A stretch of DNA of 64,000 nt, from assembly GCF_900107855.1 (NCBI RefSeq), contig NZ_FNRJ01000011.1, positions 1 through 64,000 of the forward strand, given 5' to 3'. Position 1 is the first letter of the stretch; every line of letters begins with the position of its first letter. The notes beneath the pieces were generated by a model. It was not told the origin of the DNA, did no database searches, and was given only the letters and a program-made list of their open reading frames with translations. A program made the translations under genes and the position numbers. This stretch comes from Marinobacterium iners DSM 11526. GTDB taxonomy: Bacteria; Pseudomonadota; Gammaproteobacteria; Pseudomonadales; Balneatricaceae. Below are positions 18,348-27,440 of this stretch, one piece after another.

Positions 18348-19802
18348 ATGGCGGCGCAGACCCCCGAAACCTTCTTCTGGCACGATTACGAAACCACCGG
18401 TATCGATCCGGCGCGGGATCGCCCGCTGCAGTTTGCCGGTGTCCGAACCGATGCGGACTTCAACATTATCGATGAGCCGGTAATGCTCTACTGTCGCCCC
18501 TCCGAGGATGTGCTACCGCATCCCAGAGCCTGTCTGGTCACCGGCCTGACGCCCCAGACCGCATTGAAAGAGGGGGTGACCGAAGCCGAGTTCATCGCAC
18601 GCATTCATGCCGAGTTGGCCCGCCCCGGTACCTGCGGGGTGGGGTACAACAGTATTCGCTTCGATGATGAGATCACGCGCTTCACACTGTATCGCAATTT
18701 TTATGACCCCTATGCTCGTGAATGGCAAAACGGTTGCTCACGCTGGGATATCATCGACATGTTACGGCTGACGCGCGCGCTGCGACCGGAAGGTATCGAG
18801 TGGCCTCTGTACGAGGATGGCCGCCCGAGTATGCGGCTGGAAGACTTGACCCGTGCCAATGGCATCGACCATGGCAGTGCGCACGATGCACTGTCGGATG
18901 TATATGCCACCATTGCGGTTGCCAAACTGGTCAAGGAGCGGCAGCCCAAGCTGTTCAATTATGTACTGCAAAACCGTGGCAAGCGTGCGATTCAGGCCCA
19001 ACTGGATGTGGCCAGGATGAAACCGGTATTGCACATCTCCTCCAAATATCCGGCAGAGTGGGGCAATGCCGCCATCGTTGCACCGCTGGCTTCGCATCCG
19101 AGCAATCGCAACAGCACGTTGGTGTGGGACCTGCGCGTCGATCCAACGCCTTTGTTCGATCTTGATGTGGCCTCACTGCAGACGCTGATGTACACCCGGC
19201 GTGACGAACTGCCGGCAGATGCCCCTCAACTGGCACTCAAACAGGTGCTGGCCAACAAGTGTCCGATTATTGCTCCGGCAGGGATGCTCACGGCCGTAGA
19301 AGCCGAACGGCTGAAGATAGACGGGGACACCTGCCGTCGTCACCTGCAGATGCTGCGAAATGAAACTGGAGTGGCCGCCAAGGTGGCCGATATATTTAAC
19401 TCACCCATGCCTGAAGCCGATGGTGATCCTGACCACATGCTGTACAGCGGCGGCTTTTTCTCGGACCATGACCGAGCATTGATGGAACAGGTACGTGAGT
19501 CTGAACCGGACGCGCTGGCGGGGCTGCAACTGCCGTTTCAGGACCCGCGGCTGGAAGAGATGCTGCTGCGTTACAAGGCACGTAACTTTGAGTACACGCT
19601 GACCGAAGAAGAAGCGGTGCGCTGGGAAGAATATCGCAGCCGTAAACTGCTGCAGGGCGACGCCGGCTGTTACAGTCTGCCTCAGCTGTTCAATGAGATG
19701 AATGAAATAGCCCAGTCCGGCACTCTGTCGGAGCGGGACCGTCACATTCTGGAGGAGTTGGCACTCTATGCCGAATCGATCTACCCGGGCGAGTATTTCT
19801 AG
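18348..19802 (+). CDS. sbcB: exodeoxyribonuclease I
   Basis: A 484-residue 3'-5' single-strand DNA exonuclease of the DEDD superfamily acting in recombination and mismatch repair. The first acidic motif is at residues 13-15 (HDYETTG), the second in GYNSIRFDDEITRF, and the third in SAHDALSDVYATI. The C-terminal half carries the SH3-like and helical domains, ending ESIYPGEYF as expected. Its last 35 bases overlap the next gene. Confidence 0.96.
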   Translation: MAAQTPETFFWHDYETTGIDPARDRPLQFAGVRTDADFNIIDEPVMLYCRPSEDVLPHPRACLVTGLTPQTALKEGVTEAEFIARIHAELARPGTCGVGYNSIRFDDEITRFTLYRNFYDPYAREWQNGCSRWDIIDMLRLTRALRPEGIEWPLYEDGRPSMRLEDLTRANGIDHGSAHDALSDVYATIAVAKLVKERQPKLFNYVLQNRGKRAIQAQLDVARMKPVLHISSKYPAEWGNAAIVAPLASHPSNRNSTLVWDLRVDPTPLFDLDVASLQTLMYTRRDELPADAPQLALKQVLANKCPIIAPAGMLTAVEAERLKIDGDTCRRHLQMLRNETGVAAKVADIFNSPMPEADGDPDHMLYSGGFFSDHDRALMEQVRESEPDALAGLQLPFQDPRLEEMLLRYKARNFEYTLTEEEAVRWEEYRSRKLLQGDAGCYSLPQLFNEMNEIAQSGTLSERDRHILEELALYAESIYPGEYF

Positions 19803-20391
19803 TGGCCTGCTGCTGGTACTCGGTTGCCTGCAGCCGGCAGCAGCTGAAAGGCAGCCACTTCCCTACGATGTGACCCGGGTGGACCGCTACAGTGGCGGCC
19901 AGGTTCATGGGCGTGATGCCTACGAAGGGATGGCCAGGGGAGACTATGACCGGGAAAGCATGCGTGAGGTGGCTTTCACCAACCGGGAAACGTCGCTGCC
20001 GCCGGTACAGCTTGTTTACCCTTCCGATCCGCCGCCGGTGCAGGAGGTTGTGGTAGCGCCTCAGGTTGAGGTAGTACTGCGGGGCGAAGACCTGGTATTT
20101 GACCAGATCCGGCTGGATGCCGCGATTCAGCGCTGTGTGTTTGAGCGGATCTGCACTGATGAGGTCAAGGCGATTCCCGGAGTCTATCTGGGCGATGATC
20201 ACAGCGGTGACTCGGAGTGGAGCGGGCGTGATGATGAGCTGGAGGTTATTACCGAAGCGGAGTCAGGCTCTGAGCCCGGGCTTGAGGTTCTCGGGCCGGG
20301 TCGAACCTTCATTGAGGTGCCGGCACAATCGGAGCCCGAGCCGCAGCCCGAGCCCGATGTGGAGCTGATTCAGCTGCCTGACCCGGGGTAG
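19768..20391 (+). CDS. exported acidic proline-rich hypothetical protein
   Basis: A 207-residue unrecognised protein. Residues 1-26 form a signal peptide (hydrophobic ISSGLLLVLGCLQPAAA). The mature part has PYDVTRVDRYSGGQVHGRDAY, two cysteines close together (RCVFERIC), and an acidic C terminus with Glu-Pro repeats (SEPEPQPEPDVE). A GGAGGAG ten bases before the ATG supports the start although it lies inside sbcB. Its 3' end overlaps the opposing protease gene by 22 bases. It may be a periplasmic or envelope protein; nothing more can be said. Confidence 0.65.
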   Translation: MPNRSTRASISSGLLLVLGCLQPAAAERQPLPYDVTRVDRYSGGQVHGRDAYEGMARGDYDRESMREVAFTNRETSLPPVQLVYPSDPPPVQEVVVAPQVEVVLRGEDLVFDQIRLDAAIQRCVFERICTDEVKAIPGVYLGDDHSGDSEWSGRDDELEVITEAESGSEPGLEVLGPGRTFIEVPAQSEPEPQPEPDVELIQLPDPG

Positions 20392-23234
20392 GGCAACGTT
20401 GCACCCAGCTGCTCCTGCTTGAGTGTATCCAGCCGTTCGGCACTATCCTGCATCGCTTCCGAACTGATTTCATGCTCAACCGAGCTGCCGAAGCTGCGTA
20501 TCAGCAGTTGTCGCTGCAGCAGCTGCTCCATAGTCTGCAACAGGTCTGCCCGGCTCAGCTCGCGGGTAATCTCGCTCAACTGCTCGCGGGTATCAAAATC
20601 ATGATTGCCCCGGTCAATCTCACGCCAGAGTCGGTCGCTGCGTGTGCGAAGGTCATTGTCCTGCTGGTTGATCCGGCTTAGCAGGCTCTGGCGATAACGA
20701 TCCAACTCCTCCTGTGGCATGGTGATCAACTGCTCCAGCATCTGTTGCAGGAATAACTTGTATTCACCGTGCAACCGGATAGGGTCCGTGTTGGGTGACT
20801 GAACGACCAGCGCTACCCCGGCCCGCTCGCGCAGAGGCATGAACTGGCTGGAAACAATGTAACCGAACTGCTTTTCCGTCCGCAGACTGGTGTAGAACGG
20901 TGTACTGATGATCTCGTTGATCAGCGCAGTCGCGGCCCGTGTTTTCAGACTTTCATCGGGTCCCTGAAGATAGAGCAGGGCGGTGGAGTCATGATGTTCG
21001 GTTTCAAGGTTGCCGATCAGAAACTCGTTTTTAGGCAGCAGTACAACCTCGACAGGTACTGCTTGCCAGGGGGAGTTGTTGGGCTGAAGCTGTTTGCGGA
21101 CACTGCGGGCCATTTCGATCGCCTGGTCACGGCTCAGGTTGCCATGTGCAAGCAGACTAAGTTCTGCCGGCTGCAACAGGAGTGGGTAGAATTTTTCCAG
21201 GTCGCTCAGCGAGAGAGATTCCAGTTTGGCCAGCTTCTGCTCGGTAGACCAGCTTCGCATCAATCGTGTATAGAGCTGATCAAAAGCCAGATTATAAGGC
21301 TTGTCTTTCAGGCTGTTATTGAGTTGTTCATGCAGCTGGCGTTTGATGCGGTCAAAGCGAGCCTGTTCGAGGGATGGCTGGCGCAACGCCTGCAGAATTT
21401 TTTCGAGCAACAGCGCCTGTTTGTCATTGAAACCGGACAGGCGCAGGCTGATGCCACGCTGGTGTGGGTAGAGGTTGGCGGACAGTCCCGCAAGAGACGC
21501 GTCGTACAGCGTTTCGTTGAGTTGATCTTCTACCATGCGGGTGTAAAGGCTGGCCAGCAGCGCCTGCTCAGGGCCCTGGTTGGCAACAGGTGAGAGCAGA
21601 GTGAAGTAGAAGTCTGCCCTTGGACGCTCAAAATCGCTGTCGGGCAAATACCATAGGCGAGCGCCGGGCTCAGACCATGCTTCCTGGGGAATTGTCTGAT
21701 TTGCACTGTCAATCAGGCTGAAGTCGGAGGCGATAAACGGATTGCGACCACGCACCTGCAGTTGATCCAGTACAGCTGGCTCACGCCAGCGCTGGAGGCG
21801 GTCGGTTGCGATCGTATCAATACCGTAGGCGGTGTTGTAAAGCGGCTCGATCTGCTCGGTCTTCAGACCTTTTCCTTCCAGTGTCAGAAGCAGGTTGTCG
21901 GGTGTCATGCGATCAAGATAGCGGCTGATCAGTTCAGCATCGAACTCGCCAAGATGATAGTCGCCCTTGAGCAGGTATTCAGTGGGGTAGCGACCGGCGG
22001 CCTGCGACAGCTGCATCACCAGGTGAGTTGGGTCCAGCTTGTCTCTGAAACGGAACTGCACCTCGGCCAGCTGCTGCTCTTCACGGTACAGCTCAGGGTC
22101 GATGCCGTCTCGGCGCAGCAGCTCGATAAAGCTGAATATCGACGCGGTGACATGGTCGATTTGCTCCCGGCCCTGCTCGGTCAGGTCGACCTGAATGCGC
22201 AGCATGGCACTGTCGGGCAGATCAAGTGCGGGATAGGCCGACAGGCCACGGGCAAGGCCGGCCTGCTTCAGATAACTCAGCAGGCTGCCCTTGCCTTCGT
22301 ATCCAATCAGGCTACTCAGGTAGTAAAGAGGCTTCTGCTGCCAATACTCACGGTAGGACGGCATGGGGAAGCTCAGGCTAAGCTGGCGCGTATCGCGCAA
22401 TGTTTCGATATTGAGCTGCGCCGGCAAACGATCGGCTTCGAACAGTGGTGCCGTGTCAACAAAAGGTTTGGCATTGCGGTTGGGTACGGCCGCGAAATCT
22501 TTCCTGACCTGTTGTTCCAGTGTATCCAGTGACTCGGTGCCAAGTACGGCAAGCGTCATCAGATTGGCGGAGTAATAACGCTCATAGAAGCGGATCAGTG
22601 CATCACGAATTTCACTGTCGCTGGTGTTGGACAGGGTTTTCAGATTGCCGACGGCAAAACGGCTGTAGTGATGCTCCGGGTTCAATACCTGCTTGCTTGC
22701 TTCGAAACTGCGTCGGCTGTCGTCACGGCGCTTGGCCTGAAACTCAGACTCAACGGCATGCCGTTCCCGGTCCACGTATTCAGGGCTGAACAGCGGCGCT
22801 ATGAAAAACTGGGCAAAGCGGTCCAGTGCACCAGGCAGGACCGAAGCCTCCACGCTGAAGAAGTAGTTGGTGTTTTCGTAGGCGGTAAAGGCGTTGTGAC
22901 TGCCGCCATGGGAGCTGATGAAGGACTGGTAGCTGCCTGCTTCAGGATACTTTTCGGTACCCAGGAACAGCATGTGTTCAAGGAAATGCGCCAGCCCTGG
23001 TCGGTCGGATGGGTTGGCATTTGAGCCCACTCCGACATTCATCGATACGGCTGCCTTATCGGCATCAGGGTCGGACACCAGAATCACGTTCAGGCCATTG
23101 TCGAGTTCAAACTGTCGGTATGATCGAGTGTCGAGCGTGCTCTGAATGATTTCAGCCTGTACCGTCAGGCTCAACAGCAGCATGGCCAGCAGCATCAAGG
23201 CCTTGCTGAATTGGAAACGGAAAAGTGACTGCAT
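20370..23234 (-). CDS. pitrilysin/insulinase-family M16 zinc metalloprotease
   Basis: A 954-residue periplasmic-type protease similar to E. coli protease III. A signal peptide (MQSLFRFQFSKALMLLAMLL to VQA) precedes four M16 domains. The inverted zinc motif HFLEH lies in PGLAHFLEHMLFLGTEKYP, the distal glutamate in RHAVESEF, and the substrate-contact SHGGSHNAFTAYENTNY follows. The full length (about 960 in pitrilysin) is kept. The ATG at 23234 follows GAGG and gives a clean signal peptide; an upstream in-frame ATG at 23273 is possible. Confidence 0.92.
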   Translation of the reverse strand: MQSLFRFQFSKALMLLAMLLLSLTVQAEIIQSTLDTRSYRQFELDNGLNVILVSDPDADKAAVSMNVGVGSNANPSDRPGLAHFLEHMLFLGTEKYPEAGSYQSFISSHGGSHNAFTAYENTNYFFSVEASVLPGALDRFAQFFIAPLFSPEYVDRERHAVESEFQAKRRDDSRRSFEASKQVLNPEHHYSRFAVGNLKTLSNTSDSEIRDALIRFYERYYSANLMTLAVLGTESLDTLEQQVRKDFAAVPNRNAKPFVDTAPLFEADRLPAQLNIETLRDTRQLSLSFPMPSYREYWQQKPLYYLSSLIGYEGKGSLLSYLKQAGLARGLSAYPALDLPDSAMLRIQVDLTEQGREQIDHVTASIFSFIELLRRDGIDPELYREEQQLAEVQFRFRDKLDPTHLVMQLSQAAGRYPTEYLLKGDYHLGEFDAELISRYLDRMTPDNLLLTLEGKGLKTEQIEPLYNTAYGIDTIATDRLQRWREPAVLDQLQVRGRNPFIASDFSLIDSANQTIPQEAWSEPGARLWYLPDSDFERPRADFYFTLLSPVANQGPEQALLASLYTRMVEDQLNETLYDASLAGLSANLYPHQRGISLRLSGFNDKQALLLEKILQALRQPSLEQARFDRIKRQLHEQLNNSLKDKPYNLAFDQLYTRLMRSWSTEQKLAKLESLSLSDLEKFYPLLLQPAELSLLAHGNLSRDQAIEMARSVRKQLQPNNSPWQAVPVEVVLLPKNEFLIGNLETEHHDSTALLYLQGPDESLKTRAATALINEIISTPFYTSLRTEKQFGYIVSSQFMPLRERAGVALVVQSPNTDPIRLHGEYKLFLQQMLEQLITMPQEELDRYRQSLLSRINQQDNDLRTRSDRLWREIDRGNHDFDTREQLSEITRELSRADLLQTMEQLLQRQLLIRSFGSSVEHEISSEAMQDSAERLDTLKQEQLGATLPYPGSGS

Positions 23235-23385
23235 GTGACCTCGTTGGAAACTGATCGGGTGAATGTCTGCCATCTACGACTGCGCGGGGGTAAATTGGTT
23301 CGATTCCCGTGCAGCATTCGCTATGATGCGTTTATACGGGTGCCAAGTGCAATCCGACTGGAACACTGACTTTCAAGGAATACCC

Positions 23386-23769
23386 ATGAACCGGGAAAAG
23401 GTAATCTTCGCGTTTTTTATTGTACTGGCGCTGACACTGAACTTCGGTTTTGTGTTGGGTGAGATCGACAATATAAAACACCATGATGTATTTGAGCTGT
23501 TTGCTGCCTTGGTAGTAAGTCTGATCTGTACCGTCCTCAAGTTTGGTGATCGTACCCATCTGGGTGCTTTGATGCTGGCAACCAGTCTGGTTGCCGATCT
23601 GCAGTTGATCATCGCCGCTGGCATCTGGGGGTATGGAGAACAGATGGCCGCCAGTGGCATGACACCCAAACTGATGGCCAGTGTGGTCTCGTTTGCGGCG
23701 GGGGCGCTGGTGGCCAACGTGATCTCGGCGGTTCTGCTGGTGGTTGAAACCGCGTTGGTACGGCGCTGA
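23386..23769 (+). CDS. small integral membrane protein, DUF6394-like
   Basis: A 127-residue protein with about four hydrophobic helices (VIFAFFIVLALTLNFGFVLG, LFAALVVSLICTVL, LMLATSLVADLQLII, SVVSFAAGALVANVISAVLLVV). It resembles a small family (DUF6394, named from memory) found next to potassium channels in marine gammaproteobacteria. The ATG at 23386 follows AAGGA; the longer upstream frame is rejected. Only four bases separate it from the channel gene, so it may be a channel subunit or partner, which is inference. Confidence 0.7.
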   Translation: MNREKVIFAFFIVLALTLNFGFVLGEIDNIKHHDVFELFAALVVSLICTVLKFGDRTHLGALMLATSLVADLQLIIAAGIWGYGEQMAASGMTPKLMASVVSFAAGALVANVISAVLLVVETALVRR

Positions 23770-23773
23770 GCGC

Positions 23774-25477
23774 ATGAACAACCTGCTGTTTCTGTTCCTG
23801 CGCCGACTACGGACGCCGTTGATCACGCTGATCAGCGTGTATGCGGTGTCGATTTTCGGCATGACCTTGATTCCCGGCCAGGATGCCGATGGCAATGTCT
23901 GGTACATGGATTTCTTCCATGCCTTCTATTTCGTGTCCTATATGGGCACGACGATCGGTTTTGGCGAGATTCCATACGAATTCACCGATGCACAACGGAT
24001 GTGGGTCACCTTTACCATTTATGCAACAGTCATCACCTGGCTGTATGGTATCGGTACCATGTTGGCCGTACTGCAGGAGCCCATGTTCGGCCGCCTGATG
24101 CGGCTGCGCGGCTTCAGAAGTCAGGTGCGCGATCTGCAGGAGCCGTTTTATCTGGTGTGTGGCTATGGTGTGACCGGGCGGTTGTTGGTGAGGCGGCTGG
24201 TAAAAAGAGGTATACGTGTAGTCGTTATCGATGTCGATCAAGATCGAATTGACGCTCTTGAGCTGGATAATCTTGTAACCCCGGTGCCAGCACTCTGCGC
24301 CGATGCGTCCTTGCCGGATGTGCTGGATCACGCAGGTCTGCAGCACCCCAGATGTGTCGGGGTCCTGGCGCTTACCAACCACGACAGGGTGAATCTGGCC
24401 GTTGCCATCGCCAGTAAGTTGCTGGTCCCCAAGCGCCAGGTCATTACCCGTACCAACTCGGATCTGACCACCGCCAACATGGCCTCGTTCGGCACCGACA
24501 TGATTGTTGATCCTTTCCGTGCCTATGCGGACTATCTGGCATTGGCGGCACGATCTCCGCACAAGCACCTGGTGTATGACTGGCTGATGAATCCTCGTCA
24601 CCGCAAACTCTCCAGTGCGTACAAGCATGCGGAAGGACGCTGGATTATCTGTGGTTATGGTCGCTTTGGCCGAGCGCTGGCAGCAGCGTTTGCGGCAGAG
24701 GGAATGGATATGACCATCATCGACCCAGACCATGACAGCGTTACCCCGCTTGAGGGAGCTGTGGTTGGGGTGGGGACCGAGGCACATACTCTGATTGAAG
24801 CCGGTGTGGAAAGCGCCGTAGGCATCATTGCCGGTACTGACAGTGACACCGATAACCTCTCCATCATCATGACAGCGCGAGAACTCAATCCGAAACTGAC
24901 CACAGTCGTGCGACAGAATCTGCATCAGAATGCGCTGGTGTTTCGTCACTCCCGCTGTGACTATGTCATGGAGCCGGGGCGAATCATTGCCAATCGGATA
25001 CTGGCGCAGCTGAAAACCCCGCTGTTGTCGGAGTTTTTGCAGCATCTGCAGCAGGAAAGCAATGTTTGGGCACATGAGCTGCTCAATCGCATGAGCAACA
25101 CAGTGGGAGATGATGAGCTCGACAGCTGGTCAATCCGGATTGATGCAGAGAATTCGCCGGCTGTCGTCAACATGCTGCAGCAGGGACATAAAATTCCGCT
25201 GCGGGTGTTGTACCGTAACCCACGGCAACGGGACAAGATGCTGCCCTGTTTTGCGCTGCTGCTGCGTAACGCTGATGGAGTCCGTATACTCCCGGGTGAG
25301 CTGACCGAGCTGAAGGAGGGCGACGAAATTCTCTGCTGTGGGCTTGGTAATGTATTGCGCCAGATGGAGTGGACGGTGAACAACTACAACGTGCTGTATT
25401 ACGTGATCACGGGCGAGGATCCGCCCCACAGTCTGCTGGCTCGATTACTGCGGCGACAGGAGCGGGAAGCCCTCTGA
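23774..25477 (+). CDS. potassium channel with two RCK (TrkA-N) domains
   Basis: A 567-residue protein. Residues 14-34 and 75-100 are the two membrane helices flanking a pore loop with the selectivity filter TTIGFGE (59-65). Two cytosolic nucleotide-binding RCK_N domains follow, starting YLVCGYGVTGRLL (about 126) and WIICGYGRFGRAL (about 290), plus a C-terminal RCK_C-like region. This is a gated K+ channel of the Kch/MthK kind with tandem gating domains in one chain. GFG instead of GYG in the filter is a common bacterial variant. Its stop overlaps the next start (TGATG). Confidence 0.9.
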   Translation: MNNLLFLFLRRLRTPLITLISVYAVSIFGMTLIPGQDADGNVWYMDFFHAFYFVSYMGTTIGFGEIPYEFTDAQRMWVTFTIYATVITWLYGIGTMLAVLQEPMFGRLMRLRGFRSQVRDLQEPFYLVCGYGVTGRLLVRRLVKRGIRVVVIDVDQDRIDALELDNLVTPVPALCADASLPDVLDHAGLQHPRCVGVLALTNHDRVNLAVAIASKLLVPKRQVITRTNSDLTTANMASFGTDMIVDPFRAYADYLALAARSPHKHLVYDWLMNPRHRKLSSAYKHAEGRWIICGYGRFGRALAAAFAAEGMDMTIIDPDHDSVTPLEGAVVGVGTEAHTLIEAGVESAVGIIAGTDSDTDNLSIIMTARELNPKLTTVVRQNLHQNALVFRHSRCDYVMEPGRIIANRILAQLKTPLLSEFLQHLQQESNVWAHELLNRMSNTVGDDELDSWSIRIDAENSPAVVNMLQQGHKIPLRVLYRNPRQRDKMLPCFALLLRNADGVRILPGELTELKEGDEILCCGLGNVLRQMEWTVNNYNVLYYVITGEDPPHSLLARLLRRQEREAL

Positions 25478-26373
25478 TGCCTTATCTACTGCTTGTACTG
25501 ACCACCCTGTTTTGGGCAGGCAACTTCGTGCTGGCCCGTGCCATTCATCTCGATCTGCAGCCGTTTACGCTGGCGTTTCTGCGCTGGACTCTGGCGCTGC
25601 TGATCATCGCCCCCTGGTGGCTGGGGCGGGCCTGGCGGTTGCGTCAGGTGCTGCGAGACAATCTGCCGTTACTCACGGTGCAGGGCATTCTGGGAGTGGG
25701 CTGCTTCAATACACTGGTATATTTCGGCGTGCAGCATACCCAGGCATCCAATGCCATGTTGATGCAGTCCGCAGTGCCGGTAGTCATCCTGTTACTGGGG
25801 GCGCTGTTTCTGCGCGAGCCGGCCAGCCCCAGACAATGGCTGGGCGTGGCGCTGTCGCTCGGCGGGGTACTGGTGCTTGTCAGTCGCGGCAGCCTGGAAG
25901 TGATGGCCGCGTTCGATTTCAATCGAGGTGATCTGTGGATCTTCCTGGCCATGCTCAGCTGGTCGCTTTATACCCTCAGCCTGCGCTGGAAGCCGGCTGC
26001 ACTGGATGGTTTTACGTTCTTTGGTTTTTCCGTGCTGGTGGGGGTCGTCGTATTGTTTCCGTTCATGCTTTGGGAACAGGGGGGCAGTACAGCCTTCAAA
26101 TTAACGGAACCCTTTGTCTGGACCGTGATCTATATGGCGATCTTTCCGTCGATCCTGTCGTTCCTGTTCTGGAATTACGGAGTTGAAAGGCTGGGCGCGG
26201 CCACGGCCGGGTTGTTCATTCACCTGATGCCGATGTTCGGCCTGCTGTTGGCAACTGTTTTTCTCGGTGAAAGACTGGGCTGGTACCACCTTACCGGTGT
26301 ACTGCTGATCTTTTCCGGCTTGTATATAGCGATACTGGCGCAATCCCTGCGTCGGTTACGAAAATCTGTTTGA
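25477..26373 (+). CDS. EamA-family DMT transporter
   Basis: A 298-residue inner-membrane protein with ten predicted helices arranged as two EamA repeats, starting MPYLLLVLTTLFWAGNFVLAR. The repeat signature is seen in TLFWAGNFVLARAI and LAMLSWSLYTLSLRW. Members export small metabolites or amino acids; the substrate cannot be inferred. The start overlaps the channel stop by one base, so it is co-translated with the channel. Confidence 0.9.
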   Translation: MPYLLLVLTTLFWAGNFVLARAIHLDLQPFTLAFLRWTLALLIIAPWWLGRAWRLRQVLRDNLPLLTVQGILGVGCFNTLVYFGVQHTQASNAMLMQSAVPVVILLLGALFLREPASPRQWLGVALSLGGVLVLVSRGSLEVMAAFDFNRGDLWIFLAMLSWSLYTLSLRWKPAALDGFTFFGFSVLVGVVVLFPFMLWEQGGSTAFKLTEPFVWTVIYMAIFPSILSFLFWNYGVERLGAATAGLFIHLMPMFGLLLATVFLGERLGWYHLTGVLLIFSGLYIAILAQSLRRLRKSV

Positions 26374-26382
26374 GGAGACTCG

Positions 26383-27252
26383 ATGAAAACATTGATGACC
26401 ACCTGCTTTGCGTTGCTGCTTGGCTTTATGCTGATGCCGCAGGAAGCGGAGGCCAAACGCCTTGGCGGCGGTTCAAGCTTTGGCAAAAGCTACACGACAC
26501 CCAAGCGGGTCGCACCTGCCCCCGCGAAAGAGCAGGCCGCTGCTCCCACGTCGTCCACCAAAACCGCCGGAGCACGCAGCGGTCTGGGTGGCATGATGGG
26601 TGGTCTGCTGGCGGGTGGTCTGCTGGCAGCGCTGTTCATGGGCGGTGCGTTTGAAGGCATTCAGCTGATGGATATTCTGTTGCTGGCCGGGGTCGGGTTC
26701 ATACTGTTCAAGCTGTTCAGCAGCAAGCGTGCGCAGGCGCAGAGACAGCAGCCCGCCTATGCCATGCCCGATGGGGCCATGGCACGTCAGGCGCCGCAGC
26801 ATGAGCCGGCTGATCCGGTTATGCCTGCCTCTGCAGGAGTCAGTACCGGTTCCGACTTTGCCCCGGTCGAACTGAAACTGCCGCAGTGGTTCAACGAGCA
26901 AGCCTTTGTTGAGGGTGCCCGCAGCCACTTCATGAATCTGCAGACTGCCTGGGACAGCCAGAACTGGGATGAGATTCGCGACTACATGTCTGACGAGATG
27001 TTCGCGGCGCTGCAGCAGGAACGTGCCAAACTGCCTGAGCAGCAGCATACCGAAGTTGATTCGGTGATGGCCGAGTTGGTGAACTTCATCGACAACGGTG
27101 ACCATGTGGTTGCCAGTATTCACTTCTATGGCTGGATTGCCGAGTCGGGCCAGCCGACCAGTGAGTTCAGCGAAATCTGGCATCTCAATCGCGATATGAC
27201 AACTGACGGCAGTGACTGGAAGATTGTCGGTATCGAACAGCCGAACGTGTAA
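26383..27252 (+). CDS. Tim44-like domain membrane protein
   Basis: A 289-residue protein. A signal sequence (1-24, ending EAEA) is followed by KRLGGGSSFGKSY, a glycine-rich segment and a membrane stretch (about 66-105, GLGGMMGGLLAGGLLAALFMGG and LMDILLLAGVGFILFKLF), then a Tim44-like NTF2-fold domain (about 165-287) with FVEGARSHFMNLQTAWD and WDEIRDYMSDEMF. The family is widespread in proteobacteria and of unsettled function. The ATG follows GAGGAG nine bases after the EamA stop. Confidence 0.85.
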   Translation: MKTLMTTCFALLLGFMLMPQEAEAKRLGGGSSFGKSYTTPKRVAPAPAKEQAAAPTSSTKTAGARSGLGGMMGGLLAGGLLAALFMGGAFEGIQLMDILLLAGVGFILFKLFSSKRAQAQRQQPAYAMPDGAMARQAPQHEPADPVMPASAGVSTGSDFAPVELKLPQWFNEQAFVEGARSHFMNLQTAWDSQNWDEIRDYMSDEMFAALQQERAKLPEQQHTEVDSVMAELVNFIDNGDHVVASIHFYGWIAESGQPTSEFSEIWHLNRDMTTDGSDWKIVGIEQPNV

Positions 27253-27289
27253 CGCCCTTCTGCCGATGGCCCCTGTGCCACCGGTTTGT

Positions 27290-27314
27290 CAGATGCACCT
27301 TCAAGGTGCATCTG
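27290..27314 (+). terminator. hairpin after the Tim44-like gene
   Basis: An 11-bp perfect stem (27290-27300 with 27304-27314) with a three-base loop lies 38 bases after the stop. GCACCT-type repeats continue just downstream up to 27340. The T run after it is weak (CTCTTT), so termination is plausible but not certain. Confidence 0.5.
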
Positions 27315-27440
27315 CACCTCTTTAGGCACTCTCTGCACTTTTATGGATCACATGAGTGATTCTTTGATCCCATTCTGCACTGGTTTTTTTGGCGCGTTTT
27401 TTGCTCCGGTCATTCTGTTGTTTTGTCTGGAGAGTTGTAA

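Noticed and set aside
23297-23307. tRNA T-loop-like word GGTTCGATTCC
   Set aside because: The flanking five-base arms do not pair, and no anticodon or acceptor stem can be built around it.
23807-25075. 422-codon minus-strand frame opposite the potassium channel gene
   Set aside because: Composition is that of an antisense shadow and the opposite strand has clear pore and RCK motifs.
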